A DNA stretch of 32,793 bases from Verrucomicrobiota bacterium. GTDB lineage: Bacteria > Verrucomicrobiota > Verrucomicrobiia > Limisphaerales > UBA1096. The notes beneath the pieces are model-generated. The model ran no database searches, was not told where the DNA came from, and worked only from the letters and a program-made list of their open reading frames with translations. Both the position numbers and the translations under genes were made by a program. Location: contig JACNJE010000048.1 in NCBI GenBank assembly GCA_014382705.1, positions 1 to 32,793 of the forward strand, read 5' to 3'. How positions within the stretch are numbered: position 1 is the first letter of the stretch; the number at the start of each line of letters is the position of its first letter. Below, piece by piece: positions 1 to 7,908 of this stretch.

Positions 1-1321
1 AAGGGAGGGACGCAGTACCGTCGCCCGGTGTGCCGGGGCTTCGGGCGTGTGCCCCTCCGTTTTTGGCCGGCGCTTGGCCAGGGGCGTCCTGCCCCGCCTG
101 CCACTTGGCCAAGGCGACACGCGTCTCGTCCGGCTTGAGGTCGACGTCGATCACGCTGCGGATCGTCGTCGCGAAGGTGGTGATCATGCGGTAGTAATCC
201 CGGGTCGGGATCGGATCAAATTTGTGGTCATGGCAACGCGCGCAGCCGAGGGTCATCCCGAGCATCGCCGTGCCGACCGTGTTCACCATGTCATCGAGTT
301 CGTCGTAACGCGCCGATTCAAATTCCTTCTCGGTCAACTGTGTCGGGAACACGCCCGCACCAAGGAAACCGGTAGCCATCATCGCGAGTGGATTGTCCGG
401 TTCGATCTCGTCGCCGGCAATCTGCCAACGCACAAACTCGTCATACGGCATATCGTTGTTCAGCGCCTTGATGACAAAATCGCGGTAGTGATAGGCGTGA
501 TGCCGGTCGGTGTCCTGCTCGAAGCCGAAACTGTCCGCATAGCGCGCGAGGTCGAGCCAGTGCCGCCCCCAACGTTCGCCGTAGTGCGGCGAGTTGAGCA
601 GGCGATCGACCACGCTCTCTAGCGCCGCACGCGGATTGCCATTGGCCGCAGCAAGAAACGCGTCCGTCTCCTCCGGGGTCGGAGGCAGGCCGATCAGGTC
701 AAAGTAAATACGCCGCAGCAGCGTCCGGTTTTTCGCGCGGCGATTCGGCTCCAGCTTGGCCTCCTCCAGCTTGGCCAAAATAAACCGGTCGATCTCGTTT
801 TCCGGCCAAGCGTTGTTTGTCACTTTTGGCGTGGCCGGTTTTTTGAGCGGCGCAAAAGCCCAGTACTGCCGGTCGCTGTCGGTGATCTGCATCTCACCGG
901 CCGCCAGTTTTTCGTCGACCAACGGCTTGTCGTACGGCGCCCCGGTATCGATCCACGCAGCGAGTTTCTCAATGTCCGCCGCCGCAAGCTTTTCCGCCTT
1001 GGCCGGCATATTCGGTTCCTCCGCATGCGAAATCAGCTTGAGCAGTCGACTTGCCTTGGCGTTGCCCGGAACGATGGCTACCCCCTCGCTCCCGCCCTTC
1101 AAAAGCGCCTCGCGTGTCGTGAGATCGAATTCGCCCCGCGTTTTTTCGCCACCGTGGCATTTCACACAATGTTGCTTGAGCGTCCGGCTCACGCCGTTTT
1201 TGAACAGCTTGAGGCCGTTGGCCATTTTCTCGGCATGATCCGGCGCCACATCGGCAAGCGCTTGGCCAAGCGGGCACATCAACAGCACACCTAGCACGGC
1301 AGTTAATGAATGGATCCGCAT
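1..1321 (-). CDS. Secreted cytochrome-c/DUF1549/DUF1553 protein, 3' part missing
   Basis: The minus-strand frame opens at an ATG at 1321 and stays open to the window edge, giving the first 440 residues; the C-terminal DUF1553 part lies outside. Residues 1 to about 23 form a signal peptide. A haem-c motif C-V-K-C-H sits at residues 52-56 (planctomycete-type cytochrome C domain). It is followed by a DUF1549 region with the hallmark strings YFDLIGLPP, YGERWGRHWLD and GCARCHDHKFDP. These proteins are exported and usually paired with a DUF1501 protein; their biochemical role is poorly defined, with links to polysaccharide breakdown. No DUF1501 partner is visible here, so it may lie to the left of the window. 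It is divergent from the oxidoreductase at 1402 across 80 bases. Two CTTGGCCAAG palindromes lie in the gene, one coding for the end of the signal peptide (PLGQA). It is a paralogue of the gene at 7909. Confidence 0.9.
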   Translation of the reverse strand, partial: MRIHSLTAVLGVLLMCPLGQALADVAPDHAEKMANGLKLFKNGVSRTLKQHCVKCHGGEKTRGEFDLTTREALLKGGSEGVAIVPGNAKASRLLKLISHAEEPNMPAKAEKLAAADIEKLAAWIDTGAPYDKPLVDEKLAAGEMQITDSDRQYWAFAPLKKPATPKVTNNAWPENEIDRFILAKLEEAKLEPNRRAKNRTLLRRIYFDLIGLPPTPEETDAFLAAANGNPRAALESVVDRLLNSPHYGERWGRHWLDLARYADSFGFEQDTDRHHAYHYRDFVIKALNNDMPYDEFVRWQIAGDEIEPDNPLAMMATGFLGAGVFPTQLTEKEFESARYDELDDMVNTVGTAMLGMTLGCARCHDHKFDPIPTRDYYRMITTFATTIRSVIDVDLKPDETRVALAKWQAGQDAPGQAPAKNGGAHARSPGTPGDGTASLP

Positions 1322-1401
1322 TCGCGAAAACTACCCCCAGAGACGGGTCCAGACAACCGTTATTCCCTTGCGTTTGGTGCTCATTCATTTCAAATCCCCG
1401 C

Positions 1402-2358
1402 ATGAACTTCTCACGATGGTTCGCGGCACTTTGCACCGGTTTGTTGACTTTCACCGTTCAAGCTGAAGATCTTCGCATCGGCATGGTCGGGCTCGACACC
1501 TCTCACGTCACCGCCTTCACCCGCCTCCTCAACGACGCGACGGACAAAAACCACGTCGCCGGTGCCCGGATGATTGCCGCCGTCAAGGACAGCAGCCCCG
1601 ACATCAAATCAAGCTATTCGCGCGTGGAAAAATACACCGCCGAGTTGACCGGCAAATGGGGCGTCAAACTTTACCCCACCGTCACCGAGCTTTGCCGGCA
1701 CGTCGATGCGGTGATGATCGAAAACGTCGATGGCCGCCCGCACCTCAAGCACGCAACCGATGTCATCAACGCCGGCAAGCCGCTCTTCCTCGACAAACCA
1801 CTCGCCGGAACTCTCGCCGATTGCGTCAAGATTTACCGCTTGGCCAAGCGCCACAACGTGCCGGTGTTCAGTTCCTCCTCGCTGCGCTTTGCCAAGGCCA
1901 CCCTCGCCGCCCGCGCCGGCAAACACGGCAAGGTGCTCCGCTGCGAAACCTTCAGCCCGGCCCACCTCGAGCCGCACCACCCCGACCTGTTTTGGTACGG
2001 CATCCACGGCGTCGAGTCGCTCTTCACCGTGATGGGCCCTGGCTGCGTGTCGGTTCAACGCGGCACCACTGAGGACGGCAAAATCATCGTGACCGGCAAA
2101 TGGAAGGACGGCCGCATCGGCATCTTCCGCGAGGGCAAAGGCTACGGCGGCATGGCAAAGTGCGAGACCGGCGAACACCCGGTCGGCAGTTACGACGGCT
2201 ACGCGCCGCTCGTCGAGGCAGTGGTCAAGTTTTTCAAGAGTGGCAAGTCGCCGGTCGCCGCTCGCGAGACGCTGGAGATTTACGCCTTCATGCAGGCCGC
2301 CGACGAATCCAAAGCCGCCAACGGCAAGGAAGTCCCGCTGAAACTCGACTGGGATTAA
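1402..2358 (+). CDS. Secreted Gfo/Idh/MocA-family oxidoreductase (short form)
   Basis: This 318-residue protein has a signal peptide of about 20 residues ending in VQAED, then a Rossmann start (LRIGMVGLDTSHV) and the family DKPLAG motif, a variant of the EKP motif whose Lys helps catalysis. The family uses NAD(P) to oxidise or reduce sugars, inositols and related compounds. It is shorter than the usual 350-450 residues. An in-frame ATG at 1306 would add 32 residues and overlap the start of the divergent gene. I chose 1402 because the signal peptide begins directly there. One palindrome codes for RLAKR at 1839. The substrate cannot be told from sequence. Downstream, the composition changes abruptly to AT-rich. 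Confidence 0.85.
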   Translation: MNFSRWFAALCTGLLTFTVQAEDLRIGMVGLDTSHVTAFTRLLNDATDKNHVAGARMIAAVKDSSPDIKSSYSRVEKYTAELTGKWGVKLYPTVTELCRHVDAVMIENVDGRPHLKHATDVINAGKPLFLDKPLAGTLADCVKIYRLAKRHNVPVFSSSSLRFAKATLAARAGKHGKVLRCETFSPAHLEPHHPDLFWYGIHGVESLFTVMGPGCVSVQRGTTEDGKIIVTGKWKDGRIGIFREGKGYGGMAKCETGEHPVGSYDGYAPLVEAVVKFFKSGKSPVAARETLEIYAFMQAADESKAANGKEVPLKLDWD

Positions 2359-2461
2359 TTCTTAAAGTAATTATATAATCACTTTGTCTTGATTTCAGAA
2401 AAGTAAATAATTCTTCATAATTATTTCATTAAGTCCTAATTCAGATATCCAATACGAGTTC

Positions 2462-4576
2462 ATGCAACTATCCGACAGTTTTAAACTTCATTGTTTTGTA
2501 TTTCTCGGCGCCTTTCTACTTTTCACAATGGAACCTATGGTCGCCAGAATAGTTTTGCCTTTTTATGGTGGATCTTTTCATGTATGGACGACAACCTTAA
2601 CATTCTTTCAAGGCATATTATTTATTGGGTATTTGTACTGCCATTTTTTCGCCAAGCGTTTAGGTGGATGGCATCTGGTGCTCGTCACTGCTCCCCTGGT
2701 TTGGCTCCCATTATCCAATTATTTTGGGTTTAACCCACCGGGTGATCACAACCCCGCTTGGTTTCTCCTTTTTCAATTAACGATTCACGTGGCATTGCCC
2801 TTTGGCATTCTCGCTACGACAAGTGTTATTGCCCAATCCTGGTTTACTCGCAGTAACATCCAGCAAAAATCCCCCTATCCATTATATGCAAGTTCAAACG
2901 CAGGATCCATCTTAGCTCTTCTGGCTTACATCGCTCTATTCGAACCTCTGTTCGGCTTGCGTGTTCAACAAAGCCTATGGTTTGTGGGTTATCTAGTGTA
3001 TGTCTTCCTGGCTTGGCTCTGCTGGAAAAAAGTAAGCCAAAAGTCTGAGAATATTAATTCAACTTCTCTACGTTCAACCGGGATTAAAGTAAGCACCATA
3101 ATCAAATGGATCTTTTTTAGCGCCCTCCCTTCGGGGTTCATGCTGGCTGTCTCGAACGCCGTGACCCTTGAACTCGGATCCGTACCCCTTGTTTGGGTGA
3201 TTCCGTTGGTTTTATACTTATTAAGCTATGTGTTTACCTTTAGCCATAAGAAAATTATATCCCCAACCTTTCTTCATGCCTTTTGGCCAGGCGCAGCAAC
3301 ATTTGGATTATGCTCACTTTATACTCCTTCTCTTGGAGAACTTTGGGAACTCGCCGCTCACTTAATCGCTCTTTTTTTCGTAGCCATGGTAGGACATGGC
3401 GAGTTGTACCGCATTCGACCATCCAGCAATCAATTGACAGTTTTTTACCTGGCAATAGCGCTTGGTGGTTGGCTTGGCGGGATAGCTGTAAGTTTAATCG
3501 CCCCGGCTGCATTCAATAGCCTAATTGAATACCCTATTATCATTGGAGTTTTTGCCATGACTCTCTTAACCATTAAAAGAGATTTTTTATTCCACTCATT
3601 AAGAAAAAGGCCATATTTATCAACCTTGGGAGCTTTAGCGTTAGCTTTGCCGTTATACCATATGACAACAATTTCTAATCGCAATAAAGCGATGGCTGTT
3701 TCATTATTAGACAGTAAATCTATTTATCAATATCGCAACTACTATGGTATATATAAAATAGAAGAACTACCTTTAAACCCCAAAGATATTTTTCCTCAAT
3801 GGTCGGAAAAGGATCCTCTTTTTAATGAAAAAGGCCCAATCCTACGAACATTGTGGCATGGTTCAACTGTGCATGGTTCTCAAATCATACATCCTTACAC
3901 ACGAAAATACCCTCTATCCTATTACCACAGCGAAGGACCGTTAAAGAATCTTCTTAACGAAAGGACAAAAAATCGAAATGCAGCAATTATAGGGTTGGGT
4001 GTCGGCGCATGCTCTACTTACTTTGAAGAACAAGAAAAAATAACCTTCTATGAATTGGATCCGAGCATTGTGGATATAGCTGAGAACCACTTCACATATT
4101 TGTCAGATTGTTCAGCCAGCATCACAAACGTAGAAGGAGATGCTCGGATTCAACTGGAGTTAGCCCCAGACAACTCATATGATATCATCATGATTGATGC
4201 ATTCAGCAGTGATGCGATTCCCACTCACTTGCTAACAAAAGAGGCTTTTTCCCTTTACGATAGAAAACTCGCTTCTGAAGGAAAACTGATTTTCCACATC
4301 ACAAACCGGCATTATGACCTTCAAGGAGTTATAAAGTCTACCAGTGGGGAACGATGGGAAGCGTTAGCTAGACAAAGCGACAAACAACTTAAGCCTTTCG
4401 AAGACCATTCGCTTTATTGTGTGCTTCTTCGCAAAGGATCCGACATCTCTTCACTTCTCAGGGCAAATTGGCGTTCCCTGGATTCTTACGAATATGAGTG
4501 TGAGCCCTGGAGTGATGATTACATCAACACCCTTAATCCTCTTTACATTATGCTCCGAGAAAAAAATATATTATAA
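2462..4576 (+). CDS. Membrane protein fused to a spermidine-synthase-like domain
   Basis: The 704-residue protein starts with a hydrophobic half (about residues 10-400) with roughly ten membrane spans. The C-terminal half (about 480-650) is a spermidine-synthase-like methyltransferase fold. The nucleotide-binding motif GLGVGACS is followed by the acidic YELDP, and later IDAFSSDAIP replaces the catalytic-loop motif of true spermidine synthases. Such fused MFS/spermidine synthase proteins are widespread but their product is mostly unproven, so aminopropyl transfer is only a possibility. The gene is far more AT-rich than its neighbours (for example 16 of 60 bases are G/C at 3721-3780, against 40 of 60 at 1921-1980). 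It has no copy of the CTTGGCCAAG palindrome. Both points suggest recent horizontal acquisition. The AT-rich stretch 2359-2461 upstream probably came with it and may hold its promoter, though no clear -35/-10 pair or Shine-Dalgarno was found. Confidence 0.8.
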   Translation: MQLSDSFKLHCFVFLGAFLLFTMEPMVARIVLPFYGGSFHVWTTTLTFFQGILFIGYLYCHFFAKRLGGWHLVLVTAPLVWLPLSNYFGFNPPGDHNPAWFLLFQLTIHVALPFGILATTSVIAQSWFTRSNIQQKSPYPLYASSNAGSILALLAYIALFEPLFGLRVQQSLWFVGYLVYVFLAWLCWKKVSQKSENINSTSLRSTGIKVSTIIKWIFFSALPSGFMLAVSNAVTLELGSVPLVWVIPLVLYLLSYVFTFSHKKIISPTFLHAFWPGAATFGLCSLYTPSLGELWELAAHLIALFFVAMVGHGELYRIRPSSNQLTVFYLAIALGGWLGGIAVSLIAPAAFNSLIEYPIIIGVFAMTLLTIKRDFLFHSLRKRPYLSTLGALALALPLYHMTTISNRNKAMAVSLLDSKSIYQYRNYYGIYKIEELPLNPKDIFPQWSEKDPLFNEKGPILRTLWHGSTVHGSQIIHPYTRKYPLSYYHSEGPLKNLLNERTKNRNAAIIGLGVGACSTYFEEQEKITFYELDPSIVDIAENHFTYLSDCSASITNVEGDARIQLELAPDNSYDIIMIDAFSSDAIPTHLLTKEAFSLYDRKLASEGKLIFHITNRHYDLQGVIKSTSGERWEALARQSDKQLKPFEDHSLYCVLLRKGSDISSLLRANWRSLDSYEYECEPWSDDYINTLNPLYIMLREKNIL

Positions 4577-4608
4577 ACATATTAATATATTACATGTCCT
4601 AGGTAACA

Positions 4609-5673
4609 CTAAGTTTGAAGACGCTTAGCAACTTTTCGATGCGCTGCAGTTAAAGGAAACTTATCAATTTCCTCCAAAGATATCCATTCCCCATGAAGCT
4701 TAGCCAAGCGGGGTTTTCGGGAAACTCTCAATAAAAACATCTCTAGTCTATTCCTGTACCGCGTAACCGAGTGGTGGATAACGCAGAGCAGCTCCGCTTG
4801 GCCAAGCGCGAGGTTGGCCTTGGCCAAGTGAGCAGCCCCGGCATCGGCGCTCACTTCCCAGTTGGGGAACTCCCAAAAGCCGGCGTTCACGTCGCCGCTT
4901 GGCCGCCGCTGCACGAACACTTTCCCGCGCCAGTTGATGATGAAGCCGATGAAGCGCCGCTTGGTTGCCGCCGCCCGCTTGGCCAAGGCCGGGATGGTTT
5001 CGACCTTGTTCTCCTTTCGCGCTGTGCAACAGCCTTGCAGCGGGCAGCCGCCGCAGAGCGGGTTGCGCGGCCTACAGACAAGCGCGCCCAGTTCCATCAT
5101 CGCCTGGTTGAAGGCGGAGGCGTTTCGTTGCCTTGGTTTTTGCAGCGAGACGGCATGTTTGACCAAGTCATCGGCGACCGACCAAAGGCGATCGGCGACA
5201 GCCTTGTCCTTCGGCGATTGCTCGATGCCGAGCAGGCGCGCGAGCAGACGCGCGACGTTGCCATCGACGATCGGCTCCGGTTGATTGTACGCGATGCTGC
5301 AGATCGCGCCGCCGGTGTAGCGACCCACCCCGGGCAGCGCCAATACGCCGGCCACGTCGCGGGGAAAGCGGCCACCGAGTTCGTCGCCGATCAGCTTGGC
5401 TGACTTTTGCAAGTTGCGCGCCCGCGAGTAGTAGCCGAGGCCTTCCCAAAGTTTGATGACCGAATCGTCGGCGGCAGCGGCGAGTGATGCGATGTCAGGC
5501 AACTGCTCCATCCAGCGTTGCCAGTACGGGATCACGGTCTTGACCTGCGTCTGTTGCAGCATGATCTCCGACACCCAGATGGCGTACGGATCGCGCGTCC
5601 GCCGCCACGGCAAATCGCGGGCGTTCCCGGCGAACCACTTGAGCAGCGGCGCAGCGATGGAGCGAATGTGCAT
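4609..5673 (-). CDS. mutY: A/G-specific adenine glycosylase MutY
   Basis: MutY removes adenine mispaired with 8-oxoguanine in base excision repair. The 354-residue length is normal. The catalytic Glu is E36 in WVSEIMLQQTQ. The helix-hairpin-helix is LPGVGRYTGGA (about 113-123), followed by catalytic Asp D137 in VDGNVARLL. The iron-sulfur cluster ligands are C200, C207, C210 and C216 (spacing C-x6-C-x2-C-x5-C). The C-terminal NUDIX-like domain that reads 8-oxoguanine (about 240-350) is present, including WEFPNWE and HHSVTRYR. Three palindrome copies fall in the gene, read as LAK, LGQA and LAKR, in the linker and C-terminal domain rather than the catalytic core. It converges with the AT-rich gene (33 bases apart) and is divergent from thiS. 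Confidence 0.96.
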   Translation of the reverse strand: MHIRSIAAPLLKWFAGNARDLPWRRTRDPYAIWVSEIMLQQTQVKTVIPYWQRWMEQLPDIASLAAAADDSVIKLWEGLGYYSRARNLQKSAKLIGDELGGRFPRDVAGVLALPGVGRYTGGAICSIAYNQPEPIVDGNVARLLARLLGIEQSPKDKAVADRLWSVADDLVKHAVSLQKPRQRNASAFNQAMMELGALVCRPRNPLCGGCPLQGCCTARKENKVETIPALAKRAAATKRRFIGFIINWRGKVFVQRRPSGDVNAGFWEFPNWEVSADAGAAHLAKANLALGQAELLCVIHHSVTRYRNRLEMFLLRVSRKPRLAKLHGEWISLEEIDKFPLTAAHRKVAKRLQT

Positions 5674-5700
5674 CGGCGCGGCAGACTACCGCCCGACGCG

Positions 5701-5714
5701 CGCTTGGCCAAGCG
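5701..5714. repeat. Palindrome CGCTTGGCCAAGCG between mutY and thiS
   Basis: This perfect 14-base palindrome sits in the 89-base divergent region between mutY and the ThiS-like gene. It is one of the extragenic copies of the window-wide family. Its position could affect either promoter, but no role is shown. Confidence 0.8.
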
Positions 5715-5762
5715 GTGGCCGTTGACTTGGGCACGGTTCGGCGACAAAGTCACCGCAGCGAG

Positions 5763-5978
5763 ATGAGTGATTCGCCACAGAGTGTCACCGCCAACGGGCG
5801 GGAGATCGCCACCGGGTTGCCGGTGTCGTTGCACGGTTTTCTCGAGGCGCAGGGCATGCTGCCGCGCAGCGTGGTGGTGGAGTTGAACGGCGAGGCGGTA
5901 TCGCCGTCAGAATTCGCGGATCGCCAGCTCAAGGCGGGCGACTCGATGGAGATTGTCAAGGTGGTGGCGGGCGGATGA
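5763..5978 (+). CDS. thiS: ThiS/MoaD-like sulfur carrier protein
   Basis: This small 71-residue ubiquitin-fold protein ends in the diglycine VVAGG. In ThiS the terminal Gly is adenylated and turned into a thiocarboxylate that donates sulfur to the thiazole of thiamine. The start region (VTANGREIATG) and the middle (VVVELNGEAV) are typical of ThiS. I chose the ATG at 5763 because upstream in-frame codons add a non-conserved stretch. No thiG, thiF or thiE is nearby, so a role as a sulfur carrier for another pathway cannot be excluded. Its stop overlaps the ATG of the next gene (ATGA), indicating translational coupling. Confidence 0.85.
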   Translation: MSDSPQSVTANGREIATGLPVSLHGFLEAQGMLPRSVVVELNGEAVSPSEFADRQLKAGDSMEIVKVVAGG

Positions 5979-6535
5979 GGGAAAAACTTGAGAGCCTTCG
6001 CGGGCATTTGTTGCTGGATGCCGGCGGCATGTACGGTTCCTGTTTTCACCACACGGTGATCCTCATGTGCCAACACTCGCCCGGGGGCGCCTTCGGGCTG
6101 GTGCTCAATCAACCCAGCGACAAGCGCATCGGCGACGTGCTGCCGATCGACATGCCGCCGTCGGTGAAGAACCGGCGCACCCGCAGCGGCGGCCCGGTTG
6201 ACGAGTCGTCCGTGCACATCCTCCACAGCGACGCGTTCATGTTCCAGGGCAACGTGATGAACAACCTCTCGCTGGTGCAGGATCCGGGCGAGTTGAGCGA
6301 CCTCGCCAACTCGGTCAATCCGGACCACCAAATCGAGGTGTTCCTCGGCTACTCCGGCTGGGGCGCCGGCCAACTCGAGAGCGAACTGGCCCGCAAGGCA
6401 TGGCTCGTCTGCAAAGCCACGACGGAACTCGTCTTCAGCAACCCCAAGGAGGCGGCATGGCGCGAGATTCTACGCGGCTTGGACTGGCAACACCGCCTGC
6501 TCGCCGACGGCCCGGACGACCTGTCGTGGAATTGA
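5975..6535 (+). CDS. YqgE/AlgH family protein (DUF179)
   Basis: The 186-residue protein matches the YqgE/AlgH family. It has an N-terminal stretch with HTVILMCQHSPGGAFGLVLNQP, a central RSGGPV and the C-terminal FLGYSGWGAGQLESEL signature. The family is soluble and of unclear function; AlgH was first linked to alginate regulation in Pseudomonas, but a general role is not settled. The start overlaps the end of the ThiS-like gene by 4 bases, so the two are probably co-translated. Length is normal. Confidence 0.93.
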   Translation: MREKLESLRGHLLLDAGGMYGSCFHHTVILMCQHSPGGAFGLVLNQPSDKRIGDVLPIDMPPSVKNRRTRSGGPVDESSVHILHSDAFMFQGNVMNNLSLVQDPGELSDLANSVNPDHQIEVFLGYSGWGAGQLESELARKAWLVCKATTELVFSNPKEAAWREILRGLDWQHRLLADGPDDLSWN

Positions 6536-6584
6536 CTCGCTTGGCTTGGCGCGAAGGTGCCGGTACGCTCCCGACGCGTTACGA

Positions 6585-7844
6585 ATGAAAGTCAACCTGG
6601 CATACGGCTCCGGCCATCTTCCCATCGAGGTTCCCGACGATCGCACGACGGTCATTGAACCGGCGCACATCGATGGCTTGGCCGACGAGAAGACGGCGGT
6701 GACCGGCGCGCTGCAAAACCCGATCGGCAGCCAAGCGTTGCTTAAGCGCCTCTCGACGGACACCAAGATTTGCATCGCGTTCACCGACATCACCCGCGCG
6801 ACCCCGAACGACCGGATCATCCCGTGGCTGCTCGAGTATCTCGGCGGGCCAAGCGACAACATCACGCTGCTCAATCAACTCGGCACGCACCGGCCCAACA
6901 CGCGGGAGGAACTGGAGACGATGCTCACGCCGGAAGTCGTCGCCAACTACCGCGTGCTCAATCACGAGCCGGAAAATCCCGACGCCCTAGTGCAGGTCGG
7001 CACCACGGCGGACGGCACCCCTGCCCTGCTCAACCGACACATCGTCGAGGCTGACTTGCGGATCGTCACCGGGTTCATCGAGCCGCATTTCTTTGCCGGG
7101 TTCAGCGGCGGCGTGAAGGGCATCATGCCGGGTTGCGCCGGGCTGGAGACGGTGATGAGCAATCACGGCGTGAAAAACATCGGCGACCCACAGGCAACCT
7201 TCGGCGTCACCGAGGGCAACCCGCTTTGGGAGGAGTTGCGCAACATCGCGCTCAAGGCCGGGCCGAGTTTCCTCCTCAACGTCACGCTCAACGAGCGGCG
7301 CGACATCACCAACGTGTTCGCCGGCGACCTCCTCGAGGCGCACCGGGCTGGCTGCGCCTTCGTCAAACACTCCGCCATGCAGGCGTTCGACGAGCCGTTT
7401 GACATCGTCGTCACGACCAACAGCGGCTACCCGCTGGACCTGAACCTGTACCAGGGCGTCAAGGGCATGAGTGCCGGGGCGCGCGTGGTCAAGGAGGGCG
7501 GCACGCTGGTCCTCGCCGCCGAGTGCCGCGAAGGCGTGCCCGGCGGCAGCCCGCTGGACGAACTGCTTCGCAGTGCCGGATCGATCGAGGAGATTTTGGC
7601 CAAGCTCTCAACGCCGGGATTCGTTCGCCCCGAGCAATGGCAGGCACAGATACAGGCACTCGTGCAGCGCAAGGCCGAGGTGCTCGTCCACAGCATGCTC
7701 GACGATCAAACCATCTCGGCCTGCCACCTGACCCCGTGCGCCGACATCAGCGCCGAGGTGGCCAAGCGCTTGGCCACACTCGGCCCGGACGCCCGCGTGG
7801 CCGTGCTGCCGCAAGGCCCGTTGACGATCCCCTACCTCGCGTAG
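6585..7844 (+). CDS. larA: LarA-type nickel-dependent racemase (DUF2088)
   Basis: LarA family enzymes racemise or epimerise 2-hydroxyacids using a nickel-pincer nucleotide cofactor. In this 419-residue protein the known active-site residues align by spacing with Lactobacillus LarA (H108, H174, K184, H200): here H102 in LGTHRP, H168 in EPHFFAGFSGG, K178 in GVKGIMPG and H194 in SNHGV. K178 is the expected covalent cofactor attachment. I used the ATG at 6585, since the upstream in-frame stretch is not LarA-like and MKVNLAYG is a normal family start. The cofactor-making genes larB, larC and larE are not in the window. The true substrate may be lactate or a sugar acid. The last 89 bases, including the stop, reappear at 12415-12503. 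Confidence 0.9.
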   Translation: MKVNLAYGSGHLPIEVPDDRTTVIEPAHIDGLADEKTAVTGALQNPIGSQALLKRLSTDTKICIAFTDITRATPNDRIIPWLLEYLGGPSDNITLLNQLGTHRPNTREELETMLTPEVVANYRVLNHEPENPDALVQVGTTADGTPALLNRHIVEADLRIVTGFIEPHFFAGFSGGVKGIMPGCAGLETVMSNHGVKNIGDPQATFGVTEGNPLWEELRNIALKAGPSFLLNVTLNERRDITNVFAGDLLEAHRAGCAFVKHSAMQAFDEPFDIVVTTNSGYPLDLNLYQGVKGMSAGARVVKEGGTLVLAAECREGVPGGSPLDELLRSAGSIEEILAKLSTPGFVRPEQWQAQIQALVQRKAEVLVHSMLDDQTISACHLTPCADISAEVAKRLATLGPDARVAVLPQGPLTIPYLA

Positions 7845-7908
7845 TTTCGCCTCGCCAAGCTTGGCCCTGTTGTCTAGCGTCCGCGGACACGTCGGGCGAC
7901 TTTATCAG

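Noticed and set aside
5674..5762. TTGACT at about 5724 as a -35 box for thiS
   Set aside because: No acceptable -10 box at normal spacing (CAAAGT at 17 bases is poor).
7861..7908. TTG start for the large cytochrome/DUF1549 protein
   Set aside because: It would put 16 extra non-conserved residues before the signal peptide. GTG at 7909 is a better fit, though this is not certain.
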